A stretch of 10,390 nt of DNA, taken from contig JBDTMC010000278.1 in NCBI GenBank assembly GCA_039934475.1, positions 1 to 10,390 of the forward strand, written 5' to 3'. Every line of letters begins with the position of its first letter. The stretch's first letter is position 1. Shown here piece after piece: positions 5,422 to 10,390 of this stretch. The DNA is from JBDTMC01 sp039934475. Lineage in GTDB: Bacteria > Acidobacteriota > Terriglobia > Bryobacterales > Bryobacteraceae. The position numbers and the translations under genes are program-made. Under the pieces are notes generated by a model. The model made no database searches. It was given only the letters and a program-made list of their open reading frames with translations, and had not been told where the DNA came from.

Positions 5422-6309
5422 TCACGGTTTGCTGACCCTGAGGGGGCGCAATTTGCCGTTCTGAAGCCCGGCATCCTTTCGCCAGTGATAATCGCCGGTC
5501 AGGTTGATGTGCTCCCACTTGAGCGGTGAAAGGTGGGCGAGGGTCTCGTCGGACACGGCTTGGCCGCTCTGGCGGATCGCGGCGACCGCCTGCTCAAGAT
5601 AAACCGTGTTCCAGAGAACGATGGCGGCGACCACGAGGTTCAACCCGCTTGCGCGATGCCGCTGGTTTTCGTGCGTTCGATCCCGGAGTTCTCCGAGCCG
5701 GTTAAAGAACACGGCCCTTGCCAGTGCATTTTTCGCCTCGCCTTTATTGAGCCCGACATGAATGCGCCGCCGCAGTTCTGGGCTACTGATGTACTGGAGC
5801 AGGAACAACGTCCTTTCAACCTTGCCGAGTTCTCGCAACGCTACGCCCAGCCCATTCTGACGGGGATAGGCGCCGAGTTTGCGGAGCATCAGGGAAGCCG
5901 TTACCGAGCCATGCTTGATCGACGTGGCGAGACGGAGAATTTCATTCCACTGGCCGACGACCTGCTTCCTATTTATAACCCCACCGATGAGCGGCGCGAG
6001 CGTGCCATAGGTAGATGGCTTCTCCACGGTATAGAGGCGCGTGTCGGCAAGGTTGCGAATACGTGGAGCGAACCGAAAACCAAGCAGATGACACAAGGCG
6101 AAGACGTGATCGGTGAATCCGGCGGTATCGGTGTAATGCTCTTCGATGTGGAGGTCGGATTCGTGATACAGCAGCCCGTCGAGCACATGGGTCGCGTCCC
6201 GCACGGTTGCGCTTATCAGCTTGATATGGAACGGAGTGTATTGGTCCGAGATGTGAGTATAGAAGGTCGCGCCCGGGTCGTTTCCGTAGCGGGCGTTGAC
6301 TGACCCCAT
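5422..6309 (-). CDS. tnpA: Tn3-family transposase, C-terminal part (after frameshift)
   Basis: This 295-residue frame continues the transposase from MGSVNARYGNDPGATFYTHISD to its natural end 8 bases from the left inverted repeat. It carries the remainder of the DDE/RNase H-like catalytic core: the aspartate in EEHYTDTAGFTDHVFA (fragment residue 61, about 752 of the restored protein) and the glutamate in LNKGEAKNALARAV (fragment 191, about 882 restored). The spacing agrees with the active-site residues of Tn3-family transposases as I recall them. On its own it lacks the N-terminal DNA-binding part and the first catalytic aspartate, so it is not a functional transposase. The ATG at 6309 is simply a methionine codon in the original protein, not a real start. 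Insertion of one base in the G run upstream joins it to the N-terminal part to give about 986 residues, the normal family length. Confidence 0.93.
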   Translation of the reverse strand: MGSVNARYGNDPGATFYTHISDQYTPFHIKLISATVRDATHVLDGLLYHESDLHIEEHYTDTAGFTDHVFALCHLLGFRFAPRIRNLADTRLYTVEKPSTYGTLAPLIGGVINRKQVVGQWNEILRLATSIKHGSVTASLMLRKLGAYPRQNGLGVALRELGKVERTLFLLQYISSPELRRRIHVGLNKGEAKNALARAVFFNRLGELRDRTHENQRHRASGLNLVVAAIVLWNTVYLEQAVAAIRQSGQAVSDETLAHLSPLKWEHINLTGDYHWRKDAGLQNGKLRPLRVSKP

Positions 6310-8381
6310 TGCTTCTCCGCTACCCCCGGCTTGAATCGCTGCCCATCAGAGGAGCTCGTCGTTCCGTCGCCCCAGTGTGCGGCGAACTCTAGCTGATAAT
6401 GATGGTTCACTATCTCGGCGAGCGCCTTCGCGTAGGTCTCATCCCGGATGTGCCAAGTGGCGATGCGCGACAGGGTCGAGAGCGAGACGCCAGGACACGC
6501 ATCAGCCATCCGGGTGAGCCCAAGATTGATGCCATCGGCAAGAATGGCTGTGAGCAGCAGGGCACGATCCGATACCGCGTCCCCGGAGCGGAGATTGGTG
6601 AAGTGCCGCCCGAAGTCGCACCAGCTATCCACTTCCGTGAGCAGATCGGTGATCTTGATCCGTGGCATAAGCCCATAGGCTTGACGGGTCAGCAGCTCCG
6701 CTTCATCAGACTCTTGATTGTCGAGCGGCGTGATCTTCAGCACGCCGTCCGTAATGGAGGCGTCGGGCAACTCCTTGGCCTGGGCCAGCCGGTCTACGCG
6801 CAGGAATTCCGCATGAAGAAGCTCGCTGCGTTGAGAGAGGTATTTTTCGGCATCGAGTTCGATCGCCAGCGGCAAGCCTGCCGTTCGCATGGCGGCGTAT
6901 GTCTGTGCCGGCAGCAAGTAATCATCGAAGTCCCGATATCGGCGGCTGCCGGTAACCGATAGATCGCCGGAGCGCAGACTCTTTCCCAACTCCGACAGCA
7001 CGCAGGTTTCATAAAATCGCCGGTCGATGCCCTCGTTTGTGAATACGTGCCGCTCCCAACGGGGACGAACGAATCCACGCGGCGCGTCGTCTGGCACCTT
7101 TCGAGTGCCGGTCTTGTTCAACTCCCGCAGCAGCTCGACTGCTTTCATAAGCTGTTCGCACACCGGGGATGGCCGGAACTCGAAAGCATCAATGAACTGC
7201 GGAGCGTACCGACGAAGCACCGGGTAACTGGTGGCGATCAACGCCAGCCAGTCGAATTCACCCGGTTGCGCCAGCTTTTCGGCTTCGGCCACGCTCGCCG
7301 TCAACTCATCCCATGGCAAAACCCCTTCCACGGCGGCGAACGGATCGGCATTCCTGATCTTGGCGTCAATCAATGCCCGGCCAAGCGCGGCGTAGCGCTT
7401 CAATGTCTCATTGATTGCCTTGCCGTTCTCCTGAAACTTGCCAAGGTGTCTCCGCTCCGCCTTTTTGAATTGCTGACCAAGATAACGTTCGTGCATTTCC
7501 AGCGCCTCGTCTGTCAGGACCGCCATCGCATCGAGAACCCCGGCGACGAGCGTCGCGTATCGCCGATCTTGGCTGAACGCCCTGAGGTGCGTCACGTCCG
7601 TGTTTGCACCTTCGCGGGCGATCTGCATAAGTCGGTTTTGGTGTAAACGAGCAGACCAAGTGACGGGGATACCCAGAGAACGAAGAAATGTGAGACGTTC
7701 CAGGCAGGAGAGGATGTTCGTCGGATTTGCAGCCCCAAGCGACTGACGGACCCAGCCGAGATAGGTTTGCCGCGTTTCGCCTCGCGATTCGAGCAACCCA
7801 TCAAGTTTCAATCGTTGCTCTGGCGTGAGATCGGCGGAGAGCGCGGCGTAGGCTTCGCGTCTTGCCCTGGCGCGACAGGATAGCGCCAAGCGTTCGACCA
7901 CGGGCAGAGTGGGAACCACTATCCGGCGTCGGCGAACCTCAGCAACGAGCAAGGGGACCAGCGCCAGACCGTGGTCGGTGCCGCGGGCCTGCTCACTTAG
8001 CCAGGACGAGAGCGTCCGGTACTCCTTCACGCCGAATGCGGTGAAACCGTACTCGCGCATCACTTCAACTGCATGCTCACGCCGGGTCTGATCCCGTTCG
8101 GCATAACTGGCGAGGTCTGCCGGGTCAGCGTCAGCCTGTAGCGCGATGAACCGAAGCATCGCTGCCGGCATGATCTCTTCCGGTGTCCACGCACGGCCGG
8201 GATGCCGCAAGAAGCACAGTTGCGTTGCAACGCCCAGCCGGTTCGTGTCGGTCCGGTGCGCAGCTACAAACTCCAAGTCGGCGGGAGTGAGTGTGTAAAG
8301 CTCCTCGTACTCCCGCAGACTGGTCGGGAGCGCCAGGACCTGAACGCGTTGGGCTGGAGACAACAAGTCCTGCCAAGGCAT
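6216..8381 (-). CDS. tnpA: Tn3-family transposase, N-terminal part (frameshifted)
   Basis: Tn3-family TnpA binds the 38-bp ends and carries out replicative transposition. This 721-codon frame supplies the N-terminal DNA-binding and central regions and the start of the catalytic core. Around 630-682 are LLTAILADGINLGLTRMAD, WHIRDETYAKALAEIVNHH and the motif WGDGTTSSSDGQRF; the second aspartate of that motif (about 679) is probably the first catalytic residue. After RFKPG at about 686 the frame departs from the family and adds some 35 unrelated residues before its stop. Adding one G to the run of five (6323-6327 on the plus strand) restores RFKPGGSGEAMGSVN and joins the C-terminal frame. ATG 8381 is preceded by AGGAGG (8388-8393), a strong ribosome site. 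The gene diverges from tnpR across the res site, where resolvase would repress both genes. Confidence 0.93.
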   Translation of the reverse strand: MPWQDLLSPAQRVQVLALPTSLREYEELYTLTPADLEFVAAHRTDTNRLGVATQLCFLRHPGRAWTPEEIMPAAMLRFIALQADADPADLASYAERDQTRREHAVEVMREYGFTAFGVKEYRTLSSWLSEQARGTDHGLALVPLLVAEVRRRRIVVPTLPVVERLALSCRARARREAYAALSADLTPEQRLKLDGLLESRGETRQTYLGWVRQSLGAANPTNILSCLERLTFLRSLGIPVTWSARLHQNRLMQIAREGANTDVTHLRAFSQDRRYATLVAGVLDAMAVLTDEALEMHERYLGQQFKKAERRHLGKFQENGKAINETLKRYAALGRALIDAKIRNADPFAAVEGVLPWDELTASVAEAEKLAQPGEFDWLALIATSYPVLRRYAPQFIDAFEFRPSPVCEQLMKAVELLRELNKTGTRKVPDDAPRGFVRPRWERHVFTNEGIDRRFYETCVLSELGKSLRSGDLSVTGSRRYRDFDDYLLPAQTYAAMRTAGLPLAIELDAEKYLSQRSELLHAEFLRVDRLAQAKELPDASITDGVLKITPLDNQESDEAELLTRQAYGLMPRIKITDLLTEVDSWCDFGRHFTNLRSGDAVSDRALLLTAILADGINLGLTRMADACPGVSLSTLSRIATWHIRDETYAKALAEIVNHHYQLEFAAHWGDGTTSSSDGQRFKPGVAEKQWGQSTPATETTRARPSILTSRTNTLRSISS
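6323..6327 (-). other. frameshift site in tnpA (G run one base short)
   Basis: Five Gs on the coding strand sit at the exact point where the protein switches frame; six would keep the transposase frame open. The change is a single-base loss in a homopolymer, arising as a mutation or a sequencing error. A -1 slip of the ribosome on GGG is possible but the following codon GTA does not make a classical slippery heptamer. Confidence 0.85.
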
Positions 8382-8392
8382 TGCTATCCTCC

Positions 8393-8418
8393 TGTGAATA
8401 AACTATAGTTTTCGGACA
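8393..8418. promoter_or_regulatory. res: resolvase crossover site (res subsite I)
   Basis: Two 13-bp arms, TGTGAATAAACTA and TAGTTTTCGGACA, face each other; read inward the arms agree at 9 of 13 positions and both start TGT, like resolvase half-sites of Tn3 and gamma-delta. The centre is the perfect palindrome AAACTATAGTTT (8400-8411) with a TA centre. The site lies in the 49-bp gap between divergent tnpA and tnpR, where the family usually has res. Only this subsite is clear; accessory subsites II and III are not obvious and would have to overlap tnpR coding sequence. Confidence 0.6.
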
Positions 8419-8430
8419 TACTGTTATCGC

Positions 8431-9087
8431 ATGCCAAAACCCCTGCACAAAGCTACTATTCCGACCCCGGCCCGTAAGGGGGTTTTTGGACAGAGGGGGA
8501 AAGCCCCTCGCGTCGGGCTGTACGCTCGCGTTTCGACCCACGATCAGCAGACCCTCCCCATGCAACTGTCGGCGATGAGGAGCTATGCCAAGAAGCGAGG
8601 CTGGACCGTCGCCGTCGAAGTCGAAGACGTAGGTTCTGGCGCGACAACCCGCCCTTTGCGAGAAAAGCTGATCGAAACTGCCAGGCGGCGAGAGATTGAT
8701 TCTGTCATGGTCTGGCGGCTTGATCGCTGGGGACGGTCGCTGGTAGACCTTGTCAACACGCTTCAGGAATTGACGGCGCTCGACGTGGGGTTCGTTTCGC
8801 TGAGCGAAGCGCTCGATCTCACCACCCCGAGCGGCCGCGCTCTCGCAGGCATGCTTGCCGTGTTCGCGGAATTCGAACGGGATATTTTGCGGGACCGGGT
8901 AAAGGCGGGAATCGATCAAGCCCGAAAGGAAGGGAGACCGCATGGGCGGCCAATGACCGCAGGTAAACTTGTGTCGGAAATGAAACGGCTTCGCAAGGAC
9001 GGGATCAGTAAACGGGCCATCGCCAAGCAACTCGGGGTTAGCCGCACCTCGGTTATCCGGTGGCTGCGTTCCAGGAAGCGCTCCTAG
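8431..9087 (+). CDS. tnpR: serine resolvase (site-specific recombinase)
   Basis: Resolvase separates the cointegrate formed in Tn3 transposition by recombination at res. The 218-residue protein has the serine recombinase catalytic domain: GLYARVSTHDQQTLPMQL with the nucleophile Ser35, the GSGA motif (63-66 region), VWRLDRWGRS with the catalytic arginines, and FAEFERDILRDRVKAGI leading into the long dimer helix. The C-terminal end (GISKRAIAKQLGVSRTSVIRWLRSRKRS) is a helix-turn-helix that reads res half-sites. The N-terminus is about 25 residues longer than in Tn3 TnpR; ATG 8431 is the only suitable start before the catalytic strand, but it lacks a clear ribosome site, so initiation may be leaderless or inefficient. 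The gene is divergent from tnpA and convergent with the passenger operon. It could be called an invertase-like recombinase, but context says resolvase. Confidence 0.92.
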   Translation: MPKPLHKATIPTPARKGVFGQRGKAPRVGLYARVSTHDQQTLPMQLSAMRSYAKKRGWTVAVEVEDVGSGATTRPLREKLIETARRREIDSVMVWRLDRWGRSLVDLVNTLQELTALDVGFVSLSEALDLTTPSGRALAGMLAVFAEFERDILRDRVKAGIDQARKEGRPHGRPMTAGKLVSEMKRLRKDGISKRAIAKQLGVSRTSVIRWLRSRKRS

Positions 9088-9196
9088 AACCTCGTCAGGT
9101 CGTCCCGCACCAGTTTCCTCTACACTGCGCAAGGCAGTACCCATCGTCAAGATACGTGAAACGACGAAGACCAGCAGCAAAACCGTCGGCCCGCCA
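9088..9196. other. convergent gap between tnpR and the passenger operon
   Basis: Two convergent genes end here. A short hairpin, ACTGC-GCAAG-GCAGT, lies near 9124-9138, but no run of Ts follows on either strand, so it is at best a weak bidirectional terminator. No other feature was seen. Confidence 0.25.
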
Positions 9197-9496
9197 CTAC
9201 CCTCGCGACCGTTCGGAGAACGCTTGGAGAATTACTCTCGTGTTCTTGTTAATCGAAGCCAGAATCTTTGCCGTACAAACCGCCAGCATCAGACCCACAA
9301 CAAGCACCACCGTAATCGCCGTATGTTGGGCGGTGACTGGTTGATCGAAGGCATAGTAGCAGCCGCCAAACGCTAGTAGGGTTACTACGATGACCTTGAT
9401 TTTGTGAACCCTCTCCGCCTTCTCCGCGCTTGCCAAGGCATCGCGGATAAAGCGCTGTTCGTCGGTCGCTTGTTTGGTTGAATCTTCAATGTTCAT
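9197..9496 (-). CDS. two-transmembrane protein coupled to ECF sigma factor
   Basis: The 99-residue product has a charged N-terminal helix (TDEQRFIRDALASAEKAERVHK, about 11-32), a membrane helix at about 33-50 (IKVIVVTLLAFGGCYYAF), a short loop, a second membrane helix at about 59-80 (TAITVVLVVGLMLAVCTAKILA) and a basic tail (SINKNTRVILQAFSERSRG). Both ends would be cytoplasmic. There is no zinc-binding HxxxCxxC anti-sigma motif. Its ATG overlaps the sigma factor's stop as ATGA, with GGAGAAAG upstream, so the two are translationally coupled. The partner position suggests a membrane anchor or non-classical anti-sigma factor that holds the sigma factor through the N-terminal helix; this is inference. 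I recall similar small proteins next to sigma factors in Acidobacteriota but cannot check it. Confidence 0.75.
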   Translation of the reverse strand: MNIEDSTKQATDEQRFIRDALASAEKAERVHKIKVIVVTLLAFGGCYYAFDQPVTAQHTAITVVLVVGLMLAVCTAKILASINKNTRVILQAFSERSRG

Positions 9497-10038
9497 CGTT
9501 TTGCTTTCTCCAAAATAGATTTGCGAAGTGTGGCGACACCATACGCCAGCCTGGATTTCGCGGTGCCAAGCGGGATATCAAGGATCGCCGCAGTTTCTTC
9601 CAATGAAAAATGCTGTTGATAGTGAAGCAGGATGACGGCCCTGCTCGCGGGCGAGACGCGTTCTACAAGCGCGAGGAATTCGGATTCGAATTCCGCCAGA
9701 TCAGGCGGCTCCGGCGCAGGCAAGTCATTGATGATTCCAGGATCGGTCTCAAACTCCCGCCAGCGTTTCTCCCGGTGTAAATGCGCGAGGGCAACCCGGG
9801 TTGCAATCCGCTGTACCCACGCTCGAAAAGCTCTGGGTTCCAACAGGAATCGAATTTGCCGGAAAATCCGAAGAGCAACTTCTTGCAACACATCGTCAGC
9901 CATGGTCGGACCAACCATGCCTCGAACGTAACCTCGCAACGAACGGTGGACGCGGATCAGCAACTGTTCGAAGGCCCTGACATCGCCAGCTTGCGCCCTC
10001 AGGACCAGTAGGCGTTCGTCGTCCTGCTGATCAGTCAT
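9493..10038 (-). CDS. ECF-type RNA polymerase sigma factor (transposon passenger)
   Basis: The 181-residue protein has the two-domain layout of extracytoplasmic function sigma factors. Region 2 spans about 23-90 with the conserved ADDVLQEVALRIFR (47-60, region 2.2, core polymerase binding) and PRAFRAWVQRIATRVALAHLHREKR (68-92, -10 recognition). After an acidic linker (INDLPAPEPPDLAEFESEF), region 4 spans about 124-176 with LEETAAILDIPLGTAKSRLAYG (146-167), the helix-turn-helix reading the -35. Length is normal. ATG 10038 was chosen because region 2 follows closely; upstream ATGs are out of frame. It lies 216 bases from the right inverted repeat and leads the coupled membrane gene. It would redirect host RNA polymerase to a set of promoters when released from its regulator. 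I could not identify a convincing ECF-type autoregulated promoter upstream. Confidence 0.9.
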   Translation of the reverse strand: MTDQQDDERLLVLRAQAGDVRAFEQLLIRVHRSLRGYVRGMVGPTMADDVLQEVALRIFRQIRFLLEPRAFRAWVQRIATRVALAHLHREKRWREFETDPGIINDLPAPEPPDLAEFESEFLALVERVSPASRAVILLHYQQHFSLEETAAILDIPLGTAKSRLAYGVATLRKSILEKAKR

Positions 10039-10216
10039 AGTCTCATCTACTCATAAAGAGCGGAGACTCCTGTGAAAGGTTCGAAAGCCCGGCCGCTAAA
10101 GTGTTTGGGTCTCAGTTCGGCATCACATAGCATCGCGCCTGCTCAACGGCGCACCGTAGAGTTTCCGTGCGACAAGCCTGCGCGGCGGGGGGAAGCCGGT
10201 CAGGGCCTCAAGCTCC
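10039..10216. other. leader between sigma factor gene and right end
   Basis: About 180 bases without a good gene. It should contain the promoter of the passenger operon. GAACC occurs on the minus strand at 10078-10082, similar to ECF -35 elements, but no matching -10 is convincing at the usual 16-17 base spacing. A minus-strand open frame starting at 10338 enters across the inverted repeat and is not supported. Confidence 0.3.
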
Positions 10217-10254
10217 CTTAGCGTGCAATATTTGACCAATGGAGGAGTGACCCC
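10217..10254 (-). repeat. right terminal inverted repeat (IRR)
   Basis: Read from 10254 leftward it starts GGGGTCACTCCTCCATTGG and ends ACGCTAAG, identical to the left end except at position 25 (T here, A at left). The match actually extends one base more. It marks the outer end beyond the passenger operon. Confidence 0.95.
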
Positions 10255-10259
10255 AACAT
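10255..10259 (+). repeat. right 5-bp target-site duplication AACAT
   Basis: This is the second copy of the AACAT found just outside the left inverted repeat, confirming the transposon boundaries. Confidence 0.93.
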
Positions 10260-10390
10260 CAGCTCGCCGATCTCCGTTAACGCCGGAGGCGGCAATTCCG
10301 GAACCTTCATGGCTGACGCCTTCGTCACCGGCGGACACACCAGCAATATTTCAACCACCATCAATATCAATGGCGTTGCGAATGCTGCCC
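10255..10390 (+). pseudogene. fragment of a malectin-like carbohydrate-binding domain gene, interrupted by the transposon and cut by the window edge
   Basis: The frame beginning AAC ATC AGC reads NISSPISVNAGGGNSGTF, MADAFVTGGHTSN and ISTTININGVANAAP with no stop to the window end. The pattern VNAGGG...ADAFVTGG...V.NAAP resembles malectin-like domains, which bind glucans or other carbohydrates and are common in secreted or surface proteins of soil bacteria. With the transposon and one AACAT removed, the frame continues leftward into 5285-5376. The insertion thus lies at the start of the domain and should inactivate the gene. Family assignment rests on about 40 residues, so it is tentative. Confidence 0.5.

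Larger units (their letters stand above)
5377..10254. mobile_element. complete Tn3-family transposon, 4,878 bp
   Basis: The element is bounded by 38-bp inverted repeats with a single mismatch and flanked by the 5-bp duplication AACAT on both sides, so its ends are exact. It carries a Tn3-type transposase gene (with a one-base frameshift), a divergent serine resolvase gene, a resolvase crossover site between them, and a passenger operon of an ECF sigma factor and a two-transmembrane protein next to the right end. This is the unit-transposon layout of the Tn3 family, which moves by replicative cointegrate formation followed by resolution. The near-identity of the ends and the intact duplication suggest a fairly recent insertion. 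If the frameshift is real, the copy would need transposase supplied from elsewhere. Confidence 0.95.

Noticed and set aside
5533..6303. 256-codon plus-strand open frame
   Set aside because: It lies wholly opposite the transposase C-terminal coding region, whose family motifs are clear; the frame is a shadow of GC-rich codon bias.
6399..7646. Long plus-strand frames (6399-6962 and 7047-7646)
   Set aside because: Both are antisense to the transposase N-terminal part and show no recognisable domains.
8131..9180. 349-codon minus-strand open frame
   Set aside because: It covers the resolvase gene on the opposite strand, crosses the res site and runs into tnpA; the resolvase has full catalytic motifs, so this frame is a shadow.
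10123..10338. 71-codon minus-strand frame across the right inverted repeat
   Set aside because: It starts outside the transposon and reads through the terminal repeat, so it exists only because of the insertion; part (LRELEALTGFPPPRR) faintly recalled methyltransferase ends but is too short to support this.

Overview
The window joins the replication and partition core of a bacterial plasmid, or a plasmid-like region, to accessory DNA that carries a complete Tn3-family transposon. The host cannot be named from sequence alone. A malectin-like gene fragment, an ECF sigma factor paired with a short two-helix membrane protein, and the high-GC coding style would fit an acidobacterium-like soil bacterium, but this is inference. 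The replication protein and partition pair resemble those of broad-host-range plasmids.

Layout. 1-483: 3' end of an unrecognised gene. 484-820: non-coding, ending in a dense cluster of TATC-type motifs and a perfect 20-bp palindrome, the likely partition site and operator. 821-3054: a co-directional operon of parA (deviant Walker ATPase), a small ribbon-helix-helix ParB-like partner that overlaps it, and a winged-helix replication initiator (repA) with a QLSLF clamp-binding motif. 2993-3257: eight 18-bp iterons that begin inside the 3' end of repA; one supplies its stop codon. A DnaA box lies among them and an AT-rich unwinding region with three further 31-bp-phased repeats follows (3258-3345). 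Together 2993-3345 form a convincing iteron origin.

3346-4394 is mostly uncharacterised, with a possible 47-residue membrane peptide and a possible 69-residue protein. At 4366-5076 a palindrome fused to a perfect TATAAT box precedes an overlapping DUF4160-DUF2442 pair, a toxin-antitoxin-like arrangement. A 61-bp imperfect direct repeat (3845-3905 and 5221-5281) brackets this segment.

5377-10254 is a 4,878-bp Tn3-family transposon with 38-bp terminal inverted repeats (one mismatch) and a 5-bp target duplication, AACAT. It carries tnpA (broken by a one-base loss in a G run), a divergent serine resolvase gene (tnpR), a short res crossover site between them, and a two-gene passenger operon: an ECF sigma factor and a two-transmembrane protein translationally coupled to it. 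Removing the transposon and one AACAT copy restores an open frame into a malectin-like domain that runs off the right edge, so the element appears to have interrupted a gene.

How the parts work together: ParA, the RHH protein and the upstream motif cluster would segregate the replicon. RepA would bind the iterons, melt the AT-rich tract with DnaA's help, and possibly load the sliding clamp. The DUF pair may add stability. The transposon brings a regulatory passenger rather than a resistance gene.
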